From Atrichornis clamosus (lineage: Eukaryota > Chordata > Aves > Passeriformes > Menuridae): 64,000 nt of DNA. Location of the stretch: the NCBI GenBank assembly GCA_013400975.1, contig WBMZ01011871.1:1-64000 (forward strand). Reading direction: 5' to 3'. A program made the translations under genes and the position numbers. Below the pieces are notes generated by a model. That model ran no database searches and was not told the DNA's origin. It saw only the letters and a list, made by a program, of their open reading frames with translations. The first letter of the stretch is position 1, and every line of letters begins with the position of its first letter. This document shows, in pieces, positions 1 to 10,800 of the stretch.

Positions 1-845
1 GCCGTCAGCCGGCCCCGGGCCGTCCCGGTGGGACAGTACCGCGCTGAGAAGGGCTGGGCGGAACGGGCCCTCGGGAGGCTGCTGCCGCCTCGGCGCTGCG
101 GGGCAGGTGCCACGGCTGCAGGGGCGCAGGCGGGGAGGCGGTGGCAGACCCTCGGCCGGGCTGCGGGGCTCCGCTGCCGCCCGAGCGCCGGCCCGCTCGC
201 CGGGGCACGTGCGTATGTGAGGCGGTAGCCGGACACACGGAGCGGGGGGTGTGTGTGTGTCTCTCTGGGATTCGCGGCTTCCCGCGGCTCCCCGCCGGCT
301 CCCCGGAGTCCCGGCGGGCCGAGCCTGCCCGGGGAGGCGGTGGCGGCCGCGGCGAACGGGGCAGGTCGCGGGCGGCGGTGCCCGGCCCTCCCCCTGCGAG
401 GGGCTCGCCGCACCCCCCCGCTGCTGCCAAGGAGCTGTTGGGGGGGATTTATAGGAGTAACAACGGCTCGTGATGTCAGCCCGTGCCTAAAATAGAGAGG
501 GATTGACTGCAAATCCACGGCTCGAGGGCTAAACCTTCCAATCCAGCCTCAGCCAGCGCCGCGCCGATGTGAAGTCGCCCCCCAGCTCTCGCACACAGCC
601 GCGCACACACGCACACGCTCCCCGCGGCGAGGGGAGGGCTCCGGGGATCGCAGCCCAGGTGCCAGCGCCTCCTCGCCCCGCCGGCCACTGCTGGGCGGCC
701 GCGGGGCAGCAGCGCCGGTGCCCGGCACCGAGAGCCTGCTCTGGGACGGCGGGGTGGGGGAGAGCCGAGGAGCGGAGCTGCCGGATCCTCGCCCTGCGGA
801 GCCCCCAGGATTACAAGGAATTGCGTGCTCCTTCCCAGACGTGAG
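1..845 (+). promoter_or_regulatory. SLC1A2: CpG-dense promoter and 5' UTR region of SLC1A2
   Basis: The first ~845 bases are very GC-rich and full of CpG, including GCGGCCGC at about 344 and 699 and an E-box CACGTG at 206-211. CpG density drops sharply after about 845. The block ends about 95 bp before the SLC1A2 start codon, so it is read as its CpG-island promoter and leader; the upstream edge is off the window. A TATA-like TTTATAG lies at 448-454 and a CRE-like TGATGTCA at 471-478, but mammalian EAAT2 promoters are usually described as TATA-less, so neither is assigned as functional. The transcription start cannot be fixed from sequence alone. Long open frames here on both strands reflect GC-richness and are not called as genes. 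Confidence 0.8.
567..572 (+). promoter_or_regulatory. Start-stop upstream ORF (ATG TGA) in the putative leader
   Basis: An ATG is followed directly by TGA. Read by eye, it is the only ATG between about 480 and the SLC1A2 start at 938. Position -3 is C and +4 is T, so the context is weak. If transcription starts upstream of 567 this is a minimal upstream ORF that could stall scanning ribosomes. That depends on the unmapped transcription start. Confidence 0.35.
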
Positions 846-937
846 CGAGGGTTATACCAAAGAGCCAACCTCCTTCGCGCCCTGCTGTCCAAATTAATCC
901 CTTGGACTCTTGAGAAGACAGGGGGTTTTTCGGAACC

Positions 938-954
938 ATGGCATCGACAGAAGG
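938..954 (+). CDS. SLC1A2: SLC1A2 coding exon 1 (MASTEG)
   Basis: The start codon has a strong context, with A at -3 and G at +4 (AACCATGG). Seventeen coding bases specify MASTE plus the first two bases of Gly6, and are followed by the donor GTGAGG at 955. The remaining base of codon 6 comes from exon 2, which continues with ANNMPKQ exactly as in mammalian EAAT2. The exon extends upstream as 5' UTR to an unmapped transcription start in the CpG island. Mammals have alternative first exons encoding a different short N-terminus (MVS). An ATGGTCAG followed by a donor GT was not seen in intron 1 by eye, so only this form is annotated. Confidence 0.95.
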
Positions 955-3900
955 GTGAGGGGGACCATCTCTTGGGTGGGAGGAACGGGAGGATGGGGGA
1001 GATGCCCGGCATTGTTCTTTTGGTAACAGTTTCCTGTCATCTGGTTCATTGTTAATCCTTGCCCCTCGCCATTCCCTAACAGAATAATTAGGGAGCGAGA
1101 GGAAACGAGAAGCAGACGATCCACATATAGAAGAGAGAGAGGGAAAAAATTTCAAATATGAGCCACTGAAAAGGTCTTGGTTTTCCTCCCATCACTTCTT
1201 TATTTAACCCCTGGAGGGCAGATCAAGCTTAAACCACCTGCCTGAAAGAAGAGTCCAAGTGAATGGTTCACTCAAAAGGGAGGGGGAAGCTTCTTCCTAA
1301 ATATAATAGTAGTAATAATAATAATTGTTATTACTATTAAAATTTCAAAAATAATCGAGGACCTGTTCCCCTAGCCACCCCTTAAAAAGGCAACAAACAA
1401 ATCCAACTTCTCGAGGAGTTGTGCAATTTTGCGGTTCTGTGCCAAATGCGTTAAAGGTCTAGCAAGAGAAATGCTGGGAAGGGCAAAGGGTTCTACAAGA
1501 GGCTTTAAAGAAAAGCAAACACAGTTCAGCTCTGGTAGTGTCCCTTGGATGGAAACCGTTCTTCCTACCCATGCCAGGATCACAGGAGTCAGCCGCTTTG
1601 TCGCTTCCTGATGAGGTGGGGGACTTGTTCAGTTTACCAGAGTAACTGGTAGTAGGAAGGAAAATAAAGATTTCTTTGATCTCTGCTTGCCCTCTTATAA
1701 CACTGGCTAGTATTAGACTGCGTTTAGTGTGAGCCTCCCCTTTATCCCTGGATGTTGTCATGTTGTATCAGCATGATCTGCTCTGGATAGGACTCTCTAA
1801 GGACAGAGTGCAAAAGGAAGCTCTGTTTATATTGCCTTTGTGTCTCTCAGGCTGAAAGACTTGCTGAGCTGATTTAAATAACCCAACACATGTCTGGGAG
1901 GGTGTGCACACAAGTGTCCCATTACCTGGTCAGAAGAAGAAACCGGCTGTCAGTGCAGTGACCCCCAAGCAGTTGGCTTGGGAGGACTGGAAGGTTAGAA
2001 AGTACTGGTTTTGGTTGCTTTAGAAAAAGGGCAATCCCGCAGAGGGCAAATCTGTGAGGCTCTTCTGGCTCTTCACAAGATTGTGGCAGAAAGAATTAAC
2101 TTGTAATTTGCTGTTGCCTTGCCTTTGCAGGGAATTTCTGCACTGAATTTGTAGGTTTTTGTTTTGGTAGCAGCCCAGCAGTTTAATCTGCTGTATATAG
2201 CATTTCCTCTGACAATGAAATTACTTAAGTAGATGCTGTCAGCAAATGATCGGAGCCGTGAGGTAGACCCTTGGAGATGGAAGGACCAGCCTAGGGTTGC
2301 TGCTCAGTCCCTTCTGTATCCTTGGACTGCCTCAACTTTCACGCTCCTCTGGGTGCTGTGGTCGTCCGCTGTTCGCATTCCCGCATGAGGTGGTTGTAGA
2401 GGTTTGTGCTTGTTTTGGACCAGTGGTGGAAGGTGGGATCCATTGTGCAGAGGTTTAATAGGAGGTGGCTGTGTTAGAGGGATCGGTCAACTTTGGATGA
2501 AAGGAGGTTTTAAAAATGTTTAGAAAGAAAGGTGCTTTTAAAAAAAGTTGACTGAATAGGTGGGCTAAAAAAGATCGGAGTGCCAAAACCGAAGAAAGGC
2601 TTCAGTAGATGCATGCTTTTGCTTTTGGTATGAAACATAGCTAAACTGTCAGGGTGAGAAAATAGACAGAAAGTTTAGGCCTTGCTTTCAAACCTTTTAG
2701 GAAATTTACCTAGACTAAGACAAACTGAAACTGTTGTTTAGTATGATTCAATTAGTCATTGGTGGCAGCAGAAGGAGGTGTGGAAAACAAGTTGAGTGGG
2801 AAGCATTTCAATTGTCAATCCCTTTTTACCAGCGAGAACCTCTTCCAAAACTGAATTCACATCTTCATCTCCCCTCAAGTGAAAAGCTGAGAGTAAAGAT
2901 TAGCTTTCACTCTGGTGTAAAGGTCAGCAAACTGAGGCACCAAAAGGATCATCAGGGAAAGTGAATATTGACTGGACCTTGTTCAAGAAAGGCTTTCCAC
3001 CAGCACTGGGACAATGTGAGAACGGCAGCAGGAAGTGTCATTGCTGCAAGCAGAGCAGTATTTTCTCAGGCACATGCAGGTACATGGAGAAGGACCTACT
3101 GGAGGTGGGATCAAAGGGATACACTCCAGGTTTATGTCTAGCGGTTCTTGGGATGTTCAGCTAGATATGTTAGTTGAGATCAGAAGTATATAAAGGTTTT
3201 ATTTTGTGGTGATAAAACTACTCCAACTACATTTCTGCAGTGCCTTACTACTCCTCTAACAGGGGAGCTTACGTAAAATCTCCCAAGGTGAGGATGTCAG
3301 GGGTAGGACAAGATACTTGATGAACAACAAAAGGCCCTGATATATACACAGAGGAAGGTAAATCTGTGTTCCATTGTTAAGAAGTAGTGGTCACTAAGAG
3401 CCAGGATTGGCTAGGAAAGATTTCCTTGTCCGTGCCTTTCCAGTCATTATTTTCTTTTTCTTTCAATGTCTTCCTTGGTTAAGCTTATCCATGTATAGAA
3501 ATTTGCTGCACAAATCTTTCTGTTCCAAGAGGATAGTGGACAATGGGAAACTTCCATTGGTTGAAAATGAGAAAGAAAATGTTCAACAACATGGCAAAAT
3601 CAGACCCATGTGTCCTGTGGGTCTACCTTACTGTAGTTCCAGCTAGTGGGATTTTGGCTTACTCTTGAATACTCTGTCTGTATCTTGATGATTAAGTCTT
3701 TCTTTCACAAAATCCTCTGATGCAGATCTCATTACTAAGATGGATTTTTAGTGTTTAGCTGGTGCTGAAAATGGTAAACAGCTAGTTGAAGGAGGAAGGA
3801 CTAGCACCAAGTATGAATACTGCTCAAGGTTTCTTGTTTTTATGTTCTGTTTAAACGTCCTCTGCTGGCCATGACTGAAGGCAGGGTGCTGCTGGGAGAT

Positions 3901-4529
3901 CTGGCCTTCTGCTCTGTGCTGGCATCACCTTTCACGAATCCTTAGTGTGGTTCAGAGATCCCAGGACATTAGTTCAGACCCACAGATTGTGGTGTCTGGT
4001 GCATGGCTCTTAGTCTGTGGAGATTTACCATAGCAGAGCATGGCAGCATTTCCTTTGCTTTTACAGGGTCTTGATAGGCCCTAAAGGTTAAATGAGATTG
4101 ACTCTGATCCGGTTGATGCCCACGCTTCCCTTCAGATCTTTTGAGCAAAGTCCTGAACACCTTGCTTCACATGGTTTTATTATGGCTCTTATCTCTCTCT
4201 TTAGTGTTACTAAAGGGAAAGAATACAGTACCTTGCTACTATTTTGTCTTGCTGATTTTGTTTTTATTCAAAACCCACACACACACATTTGTGTAACCTT
4301 GAGGTAGATGTTAAAGCAACTTTGTAACTCAGATATTAAACCTTGAGTATTTAAAATACTTATTTTACTTATTTGAGTGATGCTGATATAGAGACTCGAT
4401 AAATCTCGGGATGTGTTTGTATTCTGTGTGCCTCTATAGAGTGGGAGTTTCAGGTGTGAAGTTTGGATTTGGGTCTGTTCCTTCAGGAATACAGCCACTA
4501 GGAGACACTGTCACTGCATCTATAACAGC
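955..4529 (+). other. SLC1A2: SLC1A2 intron 1, proximal part: no gene seen
   Basis: This is AT-rich intronic sequence directly after the CpG island. It contains a TAA/TAG simple repeat with hairpin potential at 1305-1338 and a short CA run near 4279. Open frames here are short and have no recognisable protein content. Confidence 0.8.
1305..1338. repeat. (TAA)n simple repeat that can fold back
   Basis: A TAG/TAA-type triplet run is followed by its approximate reverse complement (…ATTGTTATTACTATT), so the 34-bp block is both a microsatellite and an imperfect inverted repeat. It may be length-polymorphic. Confidence 0.7.
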
Positions 4530-4700
4530 GACTTAAGCAGAGGCAGAGCAGGTGTGAGCCGGGAGCTCAGCCCCTCTGTGCGAAGGTGGCCTCCGAGCAG
4601 CCCCCCGGGGCTTTGGCCAGGCAGCCCTCTCCCAGTCCACAGGCACGGTCAGGCAGGCAGCGTGGGCCAGTGGCCGTTCGCAGTGGGCAGTTTGGGTGTG
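4530..4700. other. GC-rich islet within intron 1
   Basis: About 170 bp are clearly richer in G+C than the flanks, with a C-run (CCCCCCGGGG near 4601) and several CpGs in otherwise AT-rich intron. A short plus-strand open frame from 4586 runs through it but resembles no protein I know. It could be a small regulatory element or a trace of biased gene conversion; I assign no function. Confidence 0.4.
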
Positions 4701-7700
4701 ATCACCATGTTTTAGAGAGCAGTAATACTGATGTGGGCGCTCCCATTTCCATTGGCCTCAGTTGTAGAGAGTGATCCCAGGGAAGGTTTATGAAGAGCAC
4801 AGAGATGGGACCCCTGTGGATATGTGGTGCACAGTTAAGGGGCACGTCTCTGCGCCTGTGTGCGTGCACCCTGCTGCAAAATAAATCGGTGATTATTATG
4901 TTTGGATAGACAGAAGTCTGGGTAATTGCTTAGCATCGTGGTTTGAGTAGTTAAATATTTTTAAGTGCTTCTCAGATTTAGGTACACTTAATATAAAGGG
5001 TGTTCATGTAACATGAAATGGCACAAATGCGGTGCTCCCATTCTGTTCAGAATAGCGGATAAACTGCATGGCAGTTACAGAGAATCTTGGTATTTTACTT
5101 GGTATTTGACTTTAGCGATATCGTTGGTATTTGACTGTATCTATATCTCACTTAGAAGGGTAAAAACAAAACAAAACCCCTCATCTCTGGTCCATTTCTC
5201 CTCTCCAAACTTGGTTGTTCCTACATTCTTCTTCTGTAGATACTCTATCTTCATCTCCAATTGCACTGTCTCTGAAGCTGCAGTCCCACTGTCAGGAGTA
5301 CTGTTTCTCTGTGCTACTGGATCACCAAATTATAAAGGTCTGGTCCAGATCATACGATTTGATTTCTCCAAAATTAGTCACAACATATATACATGTATAG
5401 TGTGGAACTTACTTAGGTTTTATACTAGCTGTAGACAGATGGTTATTAGTCAACATAAGTATACACAGGAGGCACATATAATAAATACCTTACCTGGCAT
5501 CAAGTCCTGTGAATACGAGTTAATCTGTCAACAATTTTTGAACAAATTTGAGCATTAAGAATTAATTGACTACACAGGATTATTTTTTTAGTCACGCAGC
5601 TGTGATGGTTTTGGATCTTGGAGTAGGAGTCGTAAGCCATTTGCTGCATTGTCAAGACAGAGCCTGAAATGGAGATTGCCAACATATATTATGTACCTAG
5701 CCTGGAGATAACATGACACACCCAGGGAAGTCAGAAGAACTAACTTTGCATTTTGTCGTAGGGTTCAGGCACCTACATAGGAGAGTGGGTTTTCAGGATC
5801 TGCCAAATATGTACAGCAGGCACACCCCCAGATTTCTTGTCATCTGAGTTCTTATTCTGTGATTTACCCACAAAATTCCTCTACGTGGAAACTTACTCTG
5901 GCACAAATGTTTAGATACTTCAGAGGATGAAATCTTTCAAGTGCTCTCACTGTTATCTTTATCAGGATTTGACCAGCACCAACATAGGATGGAGATGTTT
6001 TACCCTCTGCTCTTTCTTAGACGTCCTGCAGGACAGATGGAGTGGATGTAGCGTGGTAATTAGTCATATCAGCTGTGGCTCTGACCTCATTTCACTGCTG
6101 GCAATTGCAAATCTCTATCAATTTCAGTAAAAGAGAATTAGGCTTTACAGAAGATAACTCATGATCCTTAAAACCAACATCGTGACATAATAGTTCTCAT
6201 GGCTTCCACCTTCAGTCTGGCTTGAGACACGCTTTCAAACAGAAGTTGGCACCTAGACATTAACTCCATTTTTATGCATATTCAGATCATTTTAGAGACA
6301 GACAAGAATTAATATATTTCGTATAAAGGTGCTTATTTATTCTGAACTTTTTGGAAATAGTGGGTATTGGATTAGATGTTCAGAGCCTAAACAGAGATTG
6401 TGGTTCCTTAAAAAATGACTAAAAGCTTTCAAAAGCCTTTTCTTACCATAGGTTTCTGTGAGATAAACACACATGTACGCCCTGCTCCATGGACATACAT
6501 GTAAATGTATGTATGCAAGTGCCCTAAGAACTCAGCATACAAAGCAGTAATGTATTGCTATACTAGCAAATTAATGCATTTAATTTTCTCTTCTTCATTT
6601 TCCTGGTTCCCCTTGATCTACAAGCTGTCCCCACCAAGACCTCTAATAACTGTAAATTTGTGAACAGTGTTTAAAGGGTCTCAGCTTTTCAGGTAAAGAA
6701 GGCTGTCATTAAAACTCTGTCCTCTTTCAACTGCGTGGTGTGATTGGCTGCGGGTTCCTTTGTGGTGTAGAGGAGAGTGGGAACGCTGGGCCTCTGTGTG
6801 CAGGGACACAGTGGCTACATTAACACGAGCCTGCAGCGTTGGGCTGTCTCTGCAAGGCGTTGTCTCCATACTGAAGCAGTCTGTGCTTGTGAGGGGTGTG
6901 GGGCAAAGGCACAGTGCTTACAAGTGGCCCTTCTTCTTCAGTGCCTTCTCATAGAATACCTTCCCATTTTCCGTGTGATTTGATCCCCTTCTCCAGCGGA
7001 ATGGGTTACAATACCTGTATGATTTCTTGAAAACGCTGGCTGGATCTGTCAAATCCATCATCTCTGTAATCGTCCATCCGCTAATGAAACTCTTCTCTCG
7101 CCAACTCAGTACAATAATTCACACAATTTTAGCCTCTAGCTCATTAGTTTAAAATGCTATTGCCAGAGGCATACAAGCAATAAAAATAAGTGTGCTTTTG
7201 TATATTTAATCCTACTTCTATATTAATTTAAAGCCTCTCAGTGTGCTTAAAGTTTTAAGACAATTAACTGCAATACATATTTCAGTGCTTAGGAAAGAAA
7301 ACAGACTAAGTTCAAAGATCATCATGTTTTCTAACTTTTATCTTCAGCATACTTGATCCTGCATAAGAGATTTCAAATTTGGGATCCTTACAAGGAAGAA
7401 CAAAAAAACCAACCAAGGCATAAAAGAATTAAGGAATGCTCCTGCTAATTACAAGCATCTTCAGGAGAATTCAAGAAAATGCAGTATTTCAGGTTCACTG
7501 ATGTGTCTGAGAAATCAAATTCATAGAAGCGTTTTAAAGGAAAGAAGATAGAATGAAATTTTAAAAACAAAAAGCATTTAATTTGTACTTTTCAAATACA
7601 AATGCTTAGTTTCAGCTTCAGTTTAGAAGACTAAAATGGTTGGAGCTCCCAATACAAAGGAAATATTTCATTGTGTATTAAGGAAACATTTTAGTGGACT

Positions 7701-7737
7701 AAAACAATATTTGCCTTTTTTTGTGTTTTCCAAGGTG
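4701..7737 (+). other. SLC1A2: SLC1A2 intron 1 segment: no supported gene
   Basis: This is AT-rich intron. It contains the longest open frame in the window (5013-5558, plus strand, 181 codons), which has no recognised domain and is treated as a curiosity rather than a gene. It also has a short perfect inverted repeat at 6493-6512 and an AT-rich TAAT-containing block around 7070-7215 that may be a conserved non-coding element. Confidence 0.7.
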
Positions 7738-7812
7738 CCAATGACCTTCTTTCAGGGAGTTGTAGAGAGCTATAAACTCCCCCCTGAGCTTCTTTTTCTC
7801 CAGACTGCATAC
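7738..7812 (-). mobile_element. CR1 LINE fragment (short internal piece, antisense)
   Basis: The stretch around TTTCAGGGAGTTGTAGAGAG and the following CCCCTGAGC / TTTTTCTCCAG words match, with scattered changes, the internal part of the larger CR1 copy at about 43379-43436 in this window. The shared orientation means the element runs on the minus strand. Only about 70 bp are recognisable; neither a CR1 3' end nor coding sequence is present. Confidence 0.7.
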
Positions 7813-10800
7813 AAAGGCATTTCGGTTTCTGTCTTCAGCTGGTTCACTGGTGTTGCTTCCAAAATTTCCAGGAAGATTTGAGCCTTTTTTTTTGTCAGTT
7901 TCACAGCCTGTTGGTATATTATGCAGTGTTGATTCTCATAACTGCAGTTTTGCAGTGTTTGTTTTTAATGCTGGTAACTATATCTAGGCACAGGGACTGC
8001 CTGCCTGACCTGTTCGGTGAGCAGGATGCAACTGCCACTACCAAAGTCAAGGTCCTTGAGCCCCATCCATGAATTGAGCTTTTTCTTACTCTCTGATAGC
8101 TCATTATCTACATCCCTGATAAGAAGATAATGGACAGCATCTCTGAAGTAGGTATTTTGGGGCAAGCTTAAATTTAATCTGTCATCTCTTGGGCATATTG
8201 AGAATAATCAGTGATGTATCCAAGTGTAAAATCTGTGTGAGTGAGAAGATGGTCAGTTTGGTACTAGAACACTTAGGAAGATTAAAAGTAAAATTTGCAT
8301 TCAAAGTGATGCTTGTCAGAAGTGTAAATGCATTAATTTATCCCAGGGAAGACAGGTAAATGGGTCTAAGGGGAGTTACATCACCTGCTGCGTCACATTT
8401 CTGCGTGAATCAAGTTAGCCTCACTTAGCCCTGTTGCCGAATTTCTGCTTCACATCTAGGAACGACTGCACTTCTGATTGACTTGTGGCCTCCTCAAGTC
8501 ATACCATGCGGTTTCCAGATGGTGGACTTCATCTCCCTTGAGGCAGGAGCCCCTGGTGTTTGCCTTTCCAACTGTTCATTGTACTTTGTGTACTGTCATT
8601 TACCCAGCAGATGAATAAAGTCTGGATCTTGGAGATTTGCTCTCTCGCAGGGACAATGACAAAATCACTGGTAAAAAGTCACATGCACTGCTAAGCTTCT
8701 GACACACTGCACATCATTCACAAAGGCTGCTGGCAGGTGCTGTGAGCAAACCTGTCTGTTCCTAGTCCTTTGGACAAGTGTGTCTGTTGCAGCACCCTCT
8801 TAGAGGGTTTGACCAACACTTCTGGTACGTGTTTCCAGTCTGGAGGAGCAAAATGATCAGGGATCAGTTTAGATCCTGGTGGTGGTGTATCTGTATTAGC
8901 CCAGTATTGTGTCCAAGCTAATGACTGTCTCTTAGTGCTGCTAATTATCTTGAGTGCAGGAGAGCCCTAGTATGGGTATGCTAGGCTAGCACAGAGGCAA
9001 ACACAGGTACTCTTTGTATCCCAGGCTCAGCCCATACAGAGTCTCAAAGCCTGTTTCTCAATCCGAGGACAAAAAAAGATCAGTGTTATTTATAAGTATG
9101 AAAATTAGGGCCAGCATTTGTGGGTGTTTACAAACCATGAACTGTCTGGGACCACAGCTTCCTTAATTAAAGAAATGACAACACATACATAACATGTAAC
9201 TGGGAATGTGAGAGTGGACTAGAGGCTCTTCAGAGTACCCTTCCACCTTAAACTGTTCTGAGATTCTGTGCACCACAAATACACGGTATACAGTCGTCTC
9301 CATTCAGTATCTTCACATCCTAGTTCTTGGATATGGCTGGGATGCCATGTACTGCTGGCACACCATCCTGTAATGTACTCATCCATGTTACTGATCTTTT
9401 GTGAGATTGGCTTCAGGCTATGTATACGTGCATAATAATCCAGCCCAATAGAAGCAGTTGGTCCTGCTAAATTCACAGTGTGCTGGTTACTATGTGAAGA
9501 GCCTTAGGTGTGCTTCCAGAGTGCATTTCCTGGTGTAGCTTAATCCCAAAGTAATTCAGCTCTGCAATATGAACCAGAGCACAGCAGGTGGGCATCTTCA
9601 GGAAGTTCACTCCAGAAGCTCACTTTGGATTAAATAGCTAATGTAAGTTTACCCTCAGTTGGATACTGATATGCCTCAGGTAAGTGTTCCCTGCTGCGCA
9701 GGTTCCTGGCAGGCTCTTGTCATCTTCTGGCTACTGATGTGCATGCGGGCAGCATGGCTCCTTCTGCGGCCGCAGGCTGAGGTGCTGCCGTGGCCTTTGA
9801 GTCACTTGCCTGTGTGACTAAGGAACACTACTTGGTCTACTCGCCATGAGCAGCACAGACTGGGGCAAAGCATGGCTGAGGTAAACCATAGCCTCCAATT
9901 ACACAGAATGTGGAGGCTGCTGTTACAAATTCATGCCCAGTGTGCAGAGGGTTCTGGGCCCCATACAGTGGCAGAAGCAGCACCTCAGGTAGGTATGGTT
10001 TAGTACACTTCCTTTGAGGCAGAAAGCGCTCTCATTAATTAAGCATCTGGCCGTTATCTGTGTAAGACCTACTTTTGCTATAGTAACTGAGAGGAGATTT
10101 GTTCTGAAAAGTGCACATGTATATAAACACATGTCATCCACATACACGTATGCATATGGGAATTAATTATTTATATCACAGAATTTAGGTCAGGTAGTGA
10201 AAAACAGATCAGAATCCCTCACCCGACGTATAAGGAGGCCTTAGAACAGGCATATTGCAATGGCCCATGCTGAAAACTGCCAGGAAATACTATTCCTATT
10301 GACATTAAAAGTGCCAGAGGAACCTTCACAGCTATGTAGGGCAAAAGCACACAAAACCTGGATCACTGTAACACCAAAGCACCTTAGTAGGAAGCCTTCT
10401 GCTGCTTCCATGCTTAGCCGCTGCCTTTCTTCTTGCTTTCTTTCCTGTCCCATTTGCAGACGTATGTTTCCTGGTGGTCTGCAACAACCCTTTCCAAGGG
10501 GAACCTGGGGAGCACCTTCTGAAAGATACAGTAATGGACTCAAAGTCAAGGGCAGAAGTGCCTCACAGCAGTCACTAACTCTTCAAGTGAGTTGCTGGAG
10601 TGCCTTGAGGAGGAATTCCTGTCACCTTTTCTGGTCATGAGTTTGTGTCACACGGTGGCACCCTTGCAAACCAAATAAAGCTTCAACTCCCACTGCAGGC
10701 TGTCTTAGGGAGGTCTAGGGGGTCTTCACTCTCACTCAGTAACTGAAGCTTCAGTGTCTTTGGGATGTTGATCCCCTGACTGTGTCTGGCTTGAAATCAT

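Noticed and set aside
837..922. Possible extra small intron in the 5' UTR (GTGAGC at 840 to an AG near 920)
   Set aside because: The candidate acceptor AGAAGACAG has no pyrimidine tract and the distance is near the lower limit for a vertebrate intron.
5..1012. Long open frames on both strands in the GC-rich first kilobase (for example 5-430 minus, 141-473 plus, 476-1012 minus)
   Set aside because: GC-rich DNA is poor in stop codons. The frames overlap each other, are proline/arginine/alanine-rich and match no family; the block is the SLC1A2 CpG island.
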